Shown: positions 1 through 8,106 of the stretch, in pieces
Layout: every line of letters starts with the position of its first letter
Numbering within the stretch: position 1 is the first letter of the stretch
DNA from: Hymenobacter sp. ISL-91
GTDB taxonomy: Bacteria; Bacteroidota; Bacteroidia; Cytophagales; Hymenobacteraceae
Direction: 5' to 3'
Length of the DNA stretch: 64,000 nucleotides
Assembly (NCBI RefSeq): GCF_018613725.1
Contig: NZ_JAGGPS010000028.1
Coordinates: 1 to 64,000, forward strand
The notes under the pieces: generated by a model
Told to the model about the DNA's origin: nothing
What the model saw: only the letters and a program-made list of their open reading frames with translations
The model's database searches: none
Translations under genes and position numbers: made by a program

Positions 1-1
1 T

Positions 2-127
2 CTACTTATCTAATACACGACCAAGCTGTTTAGAAAGCTCTAGAACGGCATGCCGAGCATGATACTCCCATTTTTTCAAGGAGTTTCTAAATAAATTTCC
101 CATGTGATGACAATCAACAATCTGCAT
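2..127 (-). CDS. Short possible gene remnant, unknown
   Basis: An open frame of 41 codons starts at an ATG at 125-127 and stops at 2-4 on the minus strand. It is rich in charged and aromatic residues (FRNSLKKWEYHARHAVLE) and reads like the C-terminal end of a real protein rather than random sequence. An in-frame stop lies about ten codons above the ATG, so it is either a very small gene or the tail of a decayed one. I recognise no family. It is divergent from the membrane-protein gene that begins at 175. Low confidence. Confidence 0.2.
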   Translation of the reverse strand: MQIVDCHHMGNLFRNSLKKWEYHARHAVLELSKQLGRVLDK

Positions 128-174
128 ATTAAACTCATGCGGTTTCCGTTGACATCAATAATCATCCTATTCAC

Positions 175-1749
175 ATGATCCTTATGATGAATATATATCG
201 AAACCCCACATTGTTCTTTACGGCTTTCATACTGCTCTTCTCTATTTGGTATACAGTCTTCCCTGATATTATTCCCTATAATGGCGGCTTTGGTTTCGAA
301 GGTGCATTCTTCTACGAGGCAGTGGCCAAAAACTGCTATGAAGCGGTGGTAGTGCAGGGTATTAATGCTTACAGTATTCAGCGAATATTGCCGTTCGTGG
401 TGGCTCATTACGTGTTGCGTGGACTACAACTTCCGCTTACCGATGCGGTGATTCTACAGTATTTTATGCTCTACAACGCGCTGGTCGCGGTAGCTGTTAT
501 CTACTATTGGCACCGTCTGAGCCAGTTCCTTGGGTTGGGCTTGGCTGCCGTTTGGGTGGGCTATTTGGGGCTGCTGATAAGCTGTGCCACCTTAAAGTAC
601 GATTTATATGTTCCCTTCACTTACGACCGTACTGCACTTCTGGTCGGGCTGATGAGCCTATATTATCATCTGGCCGGGCATACCATTCGTTTGTTGCTGG
701 TGGCACTGGCTTCGCTGGCTGTCTGGCCTACGGCATTATTCTGCAACCTGCTACTGCTCTTACTGCCACCTTATTCCCAAATCCCTACTGCGGGCAACCG
801 CAGTATAAGCAGGTTGTGGGCGCTAAGCAGTGGCTTCGGGTTCGTCGCGCTCTGCGTTTACGTTGTCTACATCAAGCGAATTCATGACGCAACAATTGCC
901 CCTACGGCTACCGCATGGTTACCGCTTAGTATTGGTATAGCCGGGGCTTATCTAGTTATTACCCAATACGCCATAGCACGTGCATTGCTGGGTAACAGCG
1001 CGCAGTTACGCCAGATGGGGAAAGCTCTCTGGGTCCGCCGCGGGACGTGGTTAGCGGTGGGGCTTTTAGTAAGCTGTTACTTGTTGCTTACCAAGGTACT
1101 GGGTACTCAGGGCAACGAGCATCTGAACGGAAAGACCTTTTTGGTGAATATAGTGTACGGAGCCATCAACCGCCCCGCGCAGTTCCTGATTAGCCACGCC
1201 AGCTACTATGGTTTGCCGGTAGTACTAGCTTTGGTGTACTGGTGCCAAGTAGGAGGTATTATCCGGCAGCTAGGCCTTGCTGTAGGTGGGGTATTTGTAC
1301 TGCTGCTGCTATTATCCGTTAACAGCGAAACCCGGCAACTCCCTAACCTATTACCGGTGCTGGTGCTGGTTACGGCGCTGCTTGTGCAACAGTTAGCTCC
1401 GCCGCCACGCGCCATTGCCTATAGCCTACTTATTGGGTTGGTCTTATCGAAAGGATGGCTGTATATCAACTGGTTTGATTCCACGTTGGGTCAACTAAAT
1501 GACAAATTTCCAATCAACGTTGGGACGCCTGGAGCAGAATATGCTTGGAACTCCCCTTACCAAGCCTATTGGATGAACATTGGTCCCTGGACCAGCAACC
1601 AGTTTTTACTGATTCAAGGCATAGTGCTTTTGTTCTTGCTGGTTGTGGTGAGGCATTTATATGGAACACCACTATTAAAACAGAATAGTACAACTGCCGC
1701 ACGGACAGAGCAAAAGCACTTGTTGTTTCGAAGCCGTCTAAGCCTATAA
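175..1749 (+). CDS. Polytopic membrane protein, glycan-locus polymerase or transferase candidate
   Basis: The product is about 524 residues with roughly ten or more hydrophobic segments, starting with a membrane segment right after the N-terminus (FFTAFILLFSIWYTVF). A long non-membrane stretch near residues 35-70 (PYNGGFGFEGAFF) could be a periplasmic catalytic loop. The start is one of three clustered ATGs (175, 184, 187), and the first is used here. I do not recognise a Pfam family. Size and topology fit EpsG/Wzy-type polymerases or GT-C glycosyltransferases, and it sits upstream of a polyisoprenyl-phosphate glycosyltransferase-like gene. The function is inferred from context only. Confidence 0.75.
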   Translation: MILMMNIYRNPTLFFTAFILLFSIWYTVFPDIIPYNGGFGFEGAFFYEAVAKNCYEAVVVQGINAYSIQRILPFVVAHYVLRGLQLPLTDAVILQYFMLYNALVAVAVIYYWHRLSQFLGLGLAAVWVGYLGLLISCATLKYDLYVPFTYDRTALLVGLMSLYYHLAGHTIRLLLVALASLAVWPTALFCNLLLLLLPPYSQIPTAGNRSISRLWALSSGFGFVALCVYVVYIKRIHDATIAPTATAWLPLSIGIAGAYLVITQYAIARALLGNSAQLRQMGKALWVRRGTWLAVGLLVSCYLLLTKVLGTQGNEHLNGKTFLVNIVYGAINRPAQFLISHASYYGLPVVLALVYWCQVGGIIRQLGLAVGGVFVLLLLLSVNSETRQLPNLLPVLVLVTALLVQQLAPPPRAIAYSLLIGLVLSKGWLYINWFDSTLGQLNDKFPINVGTPGAEYAWNSPYQAYWMNIGPWTSNQFLLIQGIVLLFLLVVVRHLYGTPLLKQNSTTAARTEQKHLLFRSRLSL

Positions 1750-1758
1750 CGCATTTTA

Positions 1759-1818
1759 AGTCAGTATACCAGCGGTGGAGATATCAACTGCGGTGTCTCC
1801 ACCGCCGGTATACTGACT
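1759..1818. repeat. 25-bp inverted repeat after membrane gene
   Basis: The arms 1759-1783 and 1794-1818 are complementary at all but two positions, around a 10-base loop. The stem contains GTATACC and GGTGGAGA. There is no T-run after it, so it may be a repeat or processing hairpin rather than a classical terminator. It lies 10 bases after the stop of the preceding gene. Confidence 0.7.
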
Positions 1819-2104
1819 CTAAAGGTGCTCCAGTATGTCGTGCTGAGGCAAGTCAAGCCAACGACTATACTCAGCATTATTCTTTGATGGTTTACACTGA
1901 CTTTCTAAGCAGTCTCAATAGCCCAGCCTACCAGTTGGCGACTGACGCTCAGCAAAAGGGTAAGCCAAGGCTAAGCACGGAGTGAAATGGACGCCGTACA
2001 ACTTATTACCTGGTCAAGTTGCTTAAGCCATTGACTGATGGCCCATCTTTGGGCGCGTTAAGTCTTTATCAGCGGTCTGTTACCATCTTTTGCTTTTCCA
2101 CAGT
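1819..2104. other. Intergenic stretch without recognisable gene
   Basis: This 286-base gap follows the inverted repeat and precedes a glycosyltransferase gene. I see no convincing ORF, no TAnnTTTG box and no RNA gene. It could hold remnants of decayed sequence, but nothing can be supported. Confidence 0.4.
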
Positions 2105-3034
2105 ATGCCCAAACTTTCCGTTATTATCCCGTGCTACTTCAACGAACAAAACATTCCTGTTACTGCCCGAGAACTCATTGCCAATGAGGCCCTGTTTCCC
2201 CCAGAGGTAAGTTTCGAGTACGTATTAGTGGATGATGGCTCGGAGGACGGAACCTTAAAAGCACTGCTCGAATTCCGGGCCGCTTACCCTCACAGCGTAC
2301 GAATAGTAGAGTTGGCTGGTAACGTGGGATCCTACAATGCCATCGTGGCTGGTATGGCCCAAGCCACCGGCGACTGCATGGCCATCATTACGGCCGACAT
2401 GCAAGATCCGCCCGAGTTGATGGTGCAGATGTACGACTATTGGCAAAAGGGGCTTAAGCTCATTATTGGCAACCGGCAAGACCGCGAAGAAACTGGCCTC
2501 CAGCAGCTTTTTGCTAAGTTTTTTCACGCCCTAATGAAGAAAATCGCGCTACCTAATATTCCCGATGGCGGTTTCGACTTCGTATTCTTCGACCGGCAAG
2601 TAGCCGAGCATATTCTGCGCTTGCACGAGCGCAACAGTAACCTGTTTTACCTCATGGTCTGGCTGGGTTATCCGTACGTTAATATCCCTTATGTACGGCG
2701 CAAGCGCGAAATCGGAAAATCGCGCTGGACACTGAAGAAAAAGATGAAGCTGTTCATCGATTCTATTCTGGCATTCTCCTTTTTTCCGATCCGTGCCATT
2801 TCGGTGCTGGGGTTGGGGCTGGGGTTGGCTGCTTTCGGTTACGGCTTATATATTATTGGGCTACACCTGTTTGGTAGTCAAAAGCCAGAAGGCTGGTCGG
2901 CATTAATGGTGGTAATCCTGTTTGTATCTGCTTTCCAGATGACGGCCCTGGGCGTTATTGGCGAATACGTGTGGCGAGGCCTTGATGCTGCCCGTAACCG
3001 ACCGCTTTATGTAGTGAAGGAGGTGTATGAGTAA
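2105..3034 (+). CDS. GT2 polyisoprenyl-phosphate glycosyltransferase (DPM1/GtrB/ArnC-like)
   Basis: This 309-residue membrane-anchored GT2 enzyme most likely transfers a sugar from a nucleotide donor to a polyprenyl phosphate on the cytoplasmic face. The N-terminal GT-A fold has SVIIPCYFNEQN, the nucleotide-binding VLVDDGSEDGT (near residue 45) and ITADMQDPPE (near 95). Two C-terminal membrane helices (about residues 225-250 and 265-290) are typical of the GtrB/ArnC/DPM group. The ATG at 2105 gives the canonical MPKLSVIIP start. A TTG five codons upstream is open but adds nothing conserved. It neighbours a large membrane protein that could use the lipid-linked sugar. The exact sugar is unknown. 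Confidence 0.88.
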   Translation: MPKLSVIIPCYFNEQNIPVTARELIANEALFPPEVSFEYVLVDDGSEDGTLKALLEFRAAYPHSVRIVELAGNVGSYNAIVAGMAQATGDCMAIITADMQDPPELMVQMYDYWQKGLKLIIGNRQDREETGLQQLFAKFFHALMKKIALPNIPDGGFDFVFFDRQVAEHILRLHERNSNLFYLMVWLGYPYVNIPYVRRKREIGKSRWTLKKKMKLFIDSILAFSFFPIRAISVLGLGLGLAAFGYGLYIIGLHLFGSQKPEGWSALMVVILFVSAFQMTALGVIGEYVWRGLDAARNRPLYVVKEVYE

Positions 3035-3113
3035 TCCTTGCTATGGCCAAGATAGTTTTTGAAGTAAAAGCTTCGGATTTCACTTGGTTCAATGCAGTAA
3101 AACAGAATGTTAC

Positions 3114-3212
3114 AGAGGTTTCGTAAACCCTATGCCCTCGCCCTAACATCCCAGGGCTAAAGCCCTGGGCTACGGAGTAGATAGAAAAGTATGCGATTCG
3201 CAAAACCGCTAT
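3114..3212. repeat. Interspersed palindromic element, copy 1
   Basis: A roughly 100-base element with imperfect terminal inverted repeats (GGTTTCGTAAAC at 3117 against a complement ending near 3212). In its centre is a 9-bp perfect palindrome, CCCAGGGCT-AA-AGCCCTGGG, at 3150-3169. A second, more diverged copy in the opposite orientation lies at 20695-20807. It has no coding capacity and resembles a MITE or REP-like repeat. Confidence 0.65.
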
Positions 3213-3498
3213 GTACTGGCTGCGAAGCGCCTTGCTAGTAACTATAGCGTCGGGTAGCTGAACGGCTCCCACGAGTACTGCCAAGGATTTATATTCAGCG
3301 GCGAGGCATGGTGGACTTACGGACATCTTGTTTTCGCAAAGCATGGTACTTTTATGAACTTATGATAGTCCGCCACCTTAGGAGGCAACTATATAGCAGT
3401 TGACTATATCTTTCTACTTCCGTAATTGAAGCTAGCAGCGGCGTTAGGGTTCACAGCAACTGCGCGTGGCCTAAAGCCGATGATTACGAGTGATACGC

Positions 3499-3506
3499 TA
3501 CTTTTG
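3499..3506 (+). promoter_or_regulatory. Candidate -7 box TACTTTTG for fdtA
   Basis: Matches the Bacteroidota TAnnTTTG consensus and lies 48 bases before the fdtA ATG. No TTG is found at the expected -33 position. Confidence 0.45.
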
Positions 3507-3554
3507 CTACGCCCGCTATGAGGGCTGCCTGTAGCTGTACTTGTTCGCCGATTT

Positions 3555-3971
3555 ATGTCTGAATACCCTAATCCGTACCTGATTAAGTTTCCTAAGCTGG
3601 GAGAGCCGGGTATTGGCTACATTTCCGTCACCGAGCAGAGCCAGCTGGTTCCCTTTGAAGTACGCCGGATTTTCTGGACTTACTACACGCCCGAAAGCAT
3701 TGTGCGCGGCCGCCACGCCCACCATCGTACCGAGCAGGTTTTGGTTGCCGGCGCCGGCCGCATTACGGTGACGACTGAGCTGGCTGATGGTACAATTGAG
3801 CTATTCCGGCTCGAAGACCCCCACGTTGGTCTCTACGTACCACCTCACGCTTGGCATACAATGCAGTATTCGCACTCCGCGGTACAATTGGTACTGGCCT
3901 CAGCGGTGTACGAAGAGAGTGATTATATCCGCGAACACGATGAATTTAAGCGGATATGGACCCCGAAGTAA
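3555..3971 (+). CDS. fdtA: dTDP-4-oxo-6-deoxyglucose 3,4-ketoisomerase (FdtA/QdtA-like cupin)
   Basis: This 138-residue single-domain cupin (WxcM/FdtA family) has the normal family length. Enzymes of this family isomerise dTDP-4-oxo-6-deoxyglucose to a 3-oxo sugar, the step before 3-amination to Fuc3N or Qui3N. The active-site histidines are visible in RGRHAHHRTEQ (His54 and His56, matching the catalytic His pair of FdtA), followed by the GAGRITVT and YVPPHAWHTMQ beta strands. The matching transaminase lies at 6712-7830. The stop overlaps the start of the next gene by 16 bases, which suggests translational coupling. Sequence alone does not decide between the FdtA (galacto) and QdtA (gluco) products, so the symbol marks the family. 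Confidence 0.88.
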   Translation: MSEYPNPYLIKFPKLGEPGIGYISVTEQSQLVPFEVRRIFWTYYTPESIVRGRHAHHRTEQVLVAGAGRITVTTELADGTIELFRLEDPHVGLYVPPHAWHTMQYSHSAVQLVLASAVYEESDYIREHDEFKRIWTPK

Positions 3972-4924
3972 TAACCATTCCCTCAGCCCAGTGGATAAAA
4001 TCCCGCGCTGATGTACTGTTCCGGTATTCCCCCACGCATTTTCTGCGGCATCTACCCACGGAGCCCCAGCAGCAACGGTACGGCACCGGGGTGGCAGCCA
4101 CCTTTGGCGTTGGGGTGGGGCAGCAGGTGTTAACAGCGGCCGATGGCCGCAGCCAGTGGCTGCTGGAGCATTTACCCTGGGATACAGAATTTTTTGGTAC
4201 CGATACCTACCGCCTGTTTACGGGGCTGTTCGATGCCGACGTCCTGCCATCTGCGCTGGCGTTGGCGGCCCAGGAGCTGCGCGCGACGCTGGCTGCCCGT
4301 GGGCCGTACTATGCTTTCAGTGTAGTGCCAGCCGAAGACACCGCATTGCTACAGGCCCTGACCGCCGGCGGCTGGCGACTTGTTGAAACCCGACTCAATT
4401 TCCACTGCCCCGTGGCCGAGGCTACGCTGCCCGCGCCTGCATCGGTGCGCCTGGCTCACGCCCACGAGGCGGCCCACATTGGCCGCATTTCGGCCGCAAC
4501 TCGCAATGAATTCGACCGATTTCACGCCGACCCCTGGTTTGGCGAGGCCCGGGCCGATGCGCTACTGGCCCGCTATGCCGAAGCTGCTACCGAGGGTTCT
4601 TACGCCGACGCCATGTTGGTGCCTGATGTGCCGGGCCTACCCATCGATTCGTTTTTGGCTATCGGTGACACGGCTGCGGAAGCTGGAATACCAGGTAGCG
4701 GTTTGTCGCGGGTGTTGCTGACCGCCGTAGGGCCCACTAACCGAGGCTGGCACCTGAAGCTCGTGGCCGAAACCGTGCGTCGGGCTGCCGCGCTATCCTT
4801 ACCCCAAGTGCTGATGACTACGCAGGCTACCAACGGGGCCGTGTTCCGCACATGCGAGAAGCTGGGTTTCCGATTGGGCAGCACGAGCCATGTATTAGCG
4901 TGCCACGGTGACTTCAACCGGTAG
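3956..4924 (+). CDS. GNAT-type acetyltransferase, probable amino-sugar N-acetyltransferase
   Basis: The product has 322 residues. Its C-terminal half has GNAT-like features (LAHAHEAAHIGRISA, then a short IDSFLAIGD stretch and RGWHLKLVAETVRRA with ATNGAVFRTCEKLGF, typical of the acetyl-CoA-binding and final segments of GNAT folds). The phrase LPWDTEFFGTDTYRL near residue 75 resembles the WecD-type N-terminus. WecD acetylates dTDP-4-amino-4,6-dideoxygalactose, and a wecE-like transaminase is at 23103-24263. The gene overlaps the fdtA-like gene, so a dTDP-3-amino sugar is the other likely substrate. The class is clear, the substrate is not. Confidence 0.75.
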   Translation: MDPEVITIPSAQWIKSRADVLFRYSPTHFLRHLPTEPQQQRYGTGVAATFGVGVGQQVLTAADGRSQWLLEHLPWDTEFFGTDTYRLFTGLFDADVLPSALALAAQELRATLAARGPYYAFSVVPAEDTALLQALTAGGWRLVETRLNFHCPVAEATLPAPASVRLAHAHEAAHIGRISAATRNEFDRFHADPWFGEARADALLARYAEAATEGSYADAMLVPDVPGLPIDSFLAIGDTAAEAGIPGSGLSRVLLTAVGPTNRGWHLKLVAETVRRAAALSLPQVLMTTQATNGAVFRTCEKLGFRLGSTSHVLACHGDFNR

Positions 4925-5126
4925 CCTTTTCCAAAATCTACTCGCGTACCGGGTTAAAACGTGAGAACAGCCTTGAGGTAGTTTAATTTGACGACCCAGA
5001 GCTGGGTAATATTCTCCATCTCTGGTGACGGCTTGAAACTGAAGAGCTCATTTATTACCTATGCGTAACCGTTAGCACTGCTGCGTTCCATTACCGCAAG
5101 CAATTACCTGAAATGAGCTCCACAAA

Positions 5127-5166
5127 AAAACTGTCCGCCCTGGAGTAATCCGGGCCGGACAGTTTT
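5127..5166. terminator. Bidirectional terminator-like hairpin
   Basis: AAAACTGTCCG at about 5127 pairs with CGGACAGTTTT at about 5156-5166, with a partly matched GC-rich inner stem. An A-run precedes it and a T-run follows, so it can serve the plus-strand acetyltransferase and the minus-strand gene ending at 5181. Confidence 0.65.
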
Positions 5167-5180
5167 GTTTGGAATAGCCT

Positions 5181-5594
5181 CTACAAGCTGGCTTTGCGGG
5201 CAGTTATGGCTGCTATGAAAGCCTCGACTTCTGTTACCTGCGCCTCGGTTTCGGCCAGGTCACGCTCGCGGGTGAGCAGTGCTACGGGTCCGCGGGCCTC
5301 CTGCTTATCTGTGAGCCGGGCCCGCCGGTAGGTGGCGGTGCGCAAATCGATTTCGTTGTTTTTGCGCGCCTTGGTTCCTTCGGCCAGCGTCGGAATGACG
5401 GAGGTTAGGGCCTGAATCTCGGCGTCGAGGCTTACCAGCGTTGCTTGGGTTTCGCTGGTTGCCTCACTGGTTGAGTCACGAGCGTAATCCAGGTTGGAAG
5501 CCCGGTGCCGGAGCGCCTTCAGGTCGCTCTCGGCGTCGACCAGCAGCTTGTCGCAATCGGCCGCGGTGGTTAGTGCACTTACGGTGTAAGCCAT
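5181..5594 (-). CDS. Small coiled-coil protein, unknown function
   Basis: The 137-residue protein is cytosolic with no signal peptide or membrane helix. Almost the whole chain is predicted helical and rich in Ala, Glu, Leu, Thr and Arg. Heptad-like runs (DAESDLKALRHRASNL, LTRERDLAETEAQVTEVE) suggest a long coiled coil or helical hairpin. It sits 89 bases downstream of the HTH protein gene on the same strand, so the two probably form a unit. I recognise no family. This pair interrupts the plus-strand fdt genes and may be an accessory insertion. Confidence 0.7.
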   Translation of the reverse strand: MAYTVSALTTAADCDKLLVDAESDLKALRHRASNLDYARDSTSEATSETQATLVSLDAEIQALTSVIPTLAEGTKARKNNEIDLRTATYRRARLTDKQEARGPVALLTRERDLAETEAQVTEVEAFIAAITARKASL

Positions 5595-5683
5595 AGAATA
5601 AGGGGAAAGAGGTGGAAGATGAAGTACACTCCCTGAACGCCCCGGATTTATTCGTTATTGTTTGACCTGTTACGGCCCGGCAA

Positions 5684-6316
5684 TTATTTACCCGGCAGTG
5701 GGTTAGCGCCGCTTAATCCCGTCAGTAGCTTTTCCAGTGCCCTGGCCTCTGCCGCCAAAAATTGGATGCGAAGCATCAGCAGCTGCCGCTCCGCCACGGT
5801 GGCTGGCGCCAACGCATCGGCGGCCATAGTCGCCCACTCCCGTAACAGTCGGTCGCGCCGTATTGCGGCCTCATCGGGGGCTTTAGTCGGTGGCTCCGGT
5901 GTAGTAGCTGGCAGAGCCTGCCAGCGCAGGGCCAATTCGGCCTGCTTCTCCGACTGGTCGAGCCGTTGCTGGAGGTTCGCCAGTTGCCAGCGGCACTTAG
6001 CCCAGCGCCTTAAAAGGGGCTTTTCCGCCGGAGGTAGAGCCGTTTGCTTGTTAACCGCTTCTATGTTTGCCCCGCCGACCAAATCTGGCAGTGGTAGTAG
6101 CGCTGCCAACCTCCGTAGCAAGCAGGCTGCCTCAGCCCGCAAAGGCCGTCGCCCCGCTTCCACGTGTGCCACCTGCCCCCGCGAAACGCCCAGATAGTCT
6201 GCCAGCTGCTCCTGCGTCAAGCCCAGATAAGCGCGAACGGCCGCGGCTAAAGTGTTTGAGGGAATGGCTTTCTGTGGCATCGTGCCCTTAAAACGAGTTG
6301 CCGGTTTTCGTAGCAT
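5684..6316 (-). CDS. HTH (XRE/Cro-type) regulator with long helical C-terminus
   Basis: About 210 residues. An N-terminal XRE helix-turn-helix is visible (AAAVRAYLGLTQEQLADYL followed by GVSRGQVAHVEAGRRPL, about residues 23-60), with the typical Q-x-x-L-A recognition pattern. The C-terminal 130 residues are helical and charged (WQLANLQQRLDQSEKQAELALRW; AERQLLMLRIQFLAAEARALEKLL), perhaps a dimerisation or effector domain. The start could be ATG 6314-6316 or ATG 6278-6280 (MPQKAIPSNTL). The second leaves the inverted repeat 6310-6344 free as an operator. Probably cotranscribed with the coiled-coil gene downstream. The targets are unknown. Confidence 0.8.
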   Translation of the reverse strand: MLRKPATRFKGTMPQKAIPSNTLAAAVRAYLGLTQEQLADYLGVSRGQVAHVEAGRRPLRAEAACLLRRLAALLPLPDLVGGANIEAVNKQTALPPAEKPLLRRWAKCRWQLANLQQRLDQSEKQAELALRWQALPATTPEPPTKAPDEAAIRRDRLLREWATMAADALAPATVAERQLLMLRIQFLAAEARALEKLLTGLSGANPLPGK

Positions 6317-6344
6317 TCCCAAATGGAAATATTTTGAATGCTAC
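6310..6344 (-). promoter_or_regulatory. Candidate operator of the HTH gene
   Basis: A perfect 9-bp inverted repeat, GTAGCATTC (6310-6318) and GAATGCTAC (6336-6344), with a 17-base AT-rich spacer overlaps or abuts the start of the HTH gene. This is where an autoregulated XRE repressor would bind. The role is inferred. Confidence 0.45.
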
Positions 6345-6670
6345 AAAAAGACAAGAGAAAAATTATCCCTAATCAGTTTGTAGGACTTTGGCCATTGTCA
6401 GGCGAGCAACTGCTTAGCCCAGGTTGCGGAGTAGGAGCTGGCTTTTGTTTCTGGTGTGCAACTTGAGCTACTTAGGCTCGCCACCAAAAACCATAGGCAC
6501 TTTCGGGGTAGGCTTAACAGCAAATTATAATTATTCAGACTCTAACAGTTTTATTCAACGGCGGGCGGGCAAAGCACCGTGCCCTGCTGCGCAGTGGTAA
6601 CAGCCACAACTTAAGAATGCCGCCAGAATGAGTGTTAACGCTCTGTATTCGGCTTACCAAGATTAGCACC
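6345..6670. other. Intergenic region between HTH gene and fdtB
   Basis: About 325 bases with no supported gene. It should contain the minus-strand promoter for the HTH gene, but no TAnnTTTG match is seen on that strand. Confidence 0.4.
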
Positions 6671-6678
6671 TATCTTTG
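6671..6678 (+). promoter_or_regulatory. -7 box TATCTTTG for fdtB
   Basis: Perfect match to TAnnTTTG, 33 bases before the ATG at 6712. A TCG stands 19 bases upstream where TTG is expected. It supports 6712 as the start, because the upstream TTG at 6676 lies inside this promoter box. Confidence 0.65.
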
Positions 6679-6711
6679 CGTCTTAATTTTAGCCGTTGTC
6701 CGTTGTCTAAT

Positions 6712-7830
6712 ATGAGCGTTCCGTTTCTCTCTTTCTCTCCCCAGCACGACCCTATTCGCTCCGAGGTGCTGGCCGCTATTGCCGACGTATACGACAAGCA
6801 ATGGTACGTACTGGGCGAGCAGGTGAAAAGCTTTGAAACCGAGTATAGCGCCTTCAACCAGGTTGCCCATACCATAGGCGTAGCTAATGGGCTCGATGCG
6901 CTGCATCTGGCCCTGTTGGCGCTCAATGTGCAGCCCGGCGACGAGGTTATTGTACCCAGCAATACCTATATCGCCACCTGGCTGGCCGTGTCGTACGTGG
7001 GCGGCGTGCCCGTGCCCGTCGAGCCCAACTCGCAGACCTATAACCTTGATCCGGCCCGCCTCGAAGCAGCCATTACACCCCGTACCAAGGGCATTATGCC
7101 CGTGCACCTGTACGGGCAGGCCTGCGAAATGGGCCCGATTATGCAGGTTGCGAAAAAGCATGGCCTATGGGTGGTGGAAGACAACGCCCAGGCCCAGGGC
7201 GCGGCCTGGGAGGGCGGCCTGACGGGCACCTTCGGCAACGCGAACGGCACAAGCTTCTATCCGGGTAAAAACCTGGGCGCGCTGGGTGATGCCGGAGCCG
7301 TAACGACCAATGACGAAGGGCTGGCAACCAAAATCCGGACCCTGCGCAACTACGGCTCGCAGCAGAAATACTACAACGAAGTAATCGGCCAGAACTCACG
7401 TCTCGACGAGCTGCAGGCCGCTGTGCTGCGGGTGAAACTCCAGCACCTGCCCTCCTGGACGGCCCAGCGCCAGCAGGTTGCCGCCTGGTACGATCAGCAC
7501 CTGGCGGGCCTGGGCGATTTGGTGTTGCCGGCCGTAGCAGCCGGGGCTACCCACGTGTATCACCTCTACATCGTGCGCACGGCCCGGCGCGAGGCGTTGC
7601 AACAGCACCTGACGGCGCAAGGCATTGGTACGCTCATCCACTACCCCGTGCCCCCGCACCGGCAGCAGGCCTATGCACACTTGGCTATGGCTGCCAGTAG
7701 TTTCCCCATTGCCGAAGAAATTGCGAATACTGCCCTCAGCCTGCCCATGTGGCCGGGCATGAATGAGGAGCATGTAGCTGCTGTTGCGGCTACGGTGCGC
7801 GGGTTTTATTTTAATAATTCTAAAGGATGA
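6712..7830 (+). CDS. fdtB: dTDP-3-oxo-6-deoxyhexose transaminase (FdtB/QdtB-like, DegT/DnrJ/EryC1 family)
   Basis: This 372-residue PLP-dependent sugar aminotransferase has the usual family length. Landmarks are [13 protein letters not shown] (phosphate-binding region), [11 protein letters not shown] with Asp157 contacting the PLP ring nitrogen, and [16 protein letters not shown] with the Schiff-base Lys186. The [15 protein letters not shown] form is typical of FdtB/QdtB/DesV-type 3-aminotransferases. It would take glutamate nitrogen to the 3-oxo sugar made by the ketoisomerase at 3555-3971. The HTH/coiled-coil pair separates it from that gene, and it has its own promoter. The symbol marks the family; the exact product (Fuc3N or Qui3N) is unresolved. 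Confidence 0.87.
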   Translation: MSVPFLSFSPQHDPIRSEVLAAIADVYDKQWYVLGEQVKSFETEYSAFNQVAHTIGVANGLDALHLALLALNVQPGDEVIVPSNTYIATWLAVSYVGGVPVPVEPNSQTYNLDPARLEAAITPRTKGIMPVHLYGQACEMGPIMQVAKKHGLWVVEDNAQAQGAAWEGGLTGTFGNANGTSFYPGKNLGALGDAGAVTTNDEGLATKIRTLRNYGSQQKYYNEVIGQNSRLDELQAAVLRVKLQHLPSWTAQRQQVAAWYDQHLAGLGDLVLPAVAAGATHVYHLYIVRTARREALQQHLTAQGIGTLIHYPVPPHRQQAYAHLAMAASSFPIAEEIANTALSLPMWPGMNEEHVAAVAATVRGFYFNNSKG

Positions 7831-7859
7831 GTTTAGAGGAAGAATAATTTGATTCGGTG

Positions 7860-7916
7860 TAATAATACGGATTGCACATTATAGGTGAAGTTTATAATGT
7901 GCAATCCGTATTATTA
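7860..7916. terminator. Perfect 24-bp hairpin after fdtB
   Basis: Arms 7860-7883 and 7893-7916 are perfectly complementary around a 9-base loop. The stem is AT-rich outside with a central GGATTGCACA core. No strong T-run follows, so it may act as a transcript end-stabiliser or repeat. It marks the abrupt switch from GC-rich to AT-rich DNA. Confidence 0.75.
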
Positions 7917-8106
7917 TAACACTGCAAAAAAAACACGATTTGTGAAATACTGTTCTTTTTGTATTAACTATATTGATATTGAATAATTGCGATTAAATAC
8001 AAGAAATTAATTTGGACTCGATTAAACTAGCAAAGTACGAACCGGATAATTGTTATTTAGATAAATAACTATTTTATCTGTTCTTCTTCTTGATTTCTTA
8101 AATGCC

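Larger units (their letters stand above)
3035..3554. other. 520-base gap holding a palindromic repeat and the fdtA promoter
   Basis: The gap contains an imperfect inverted-repeat element at about 3114-3212 and a TACTTTTG box at 3499-3506. No supported gene is seen. Confidence 0.6.

Noticed and set aside
5044-5120. 10-bp inverted repeat GAGCTCATTT ... AAATGAGCTC
   Set aside because: Short arms, nearly 60 bases apart, no position relative to a promoter that suggests a function; may be chance.
5658-6197. Plus-strand open frame opposite the HTH gene
   Set aside because: The minus-strand product has a clear HTH; this frame is Ser/Ala/Arg-rich without motif.
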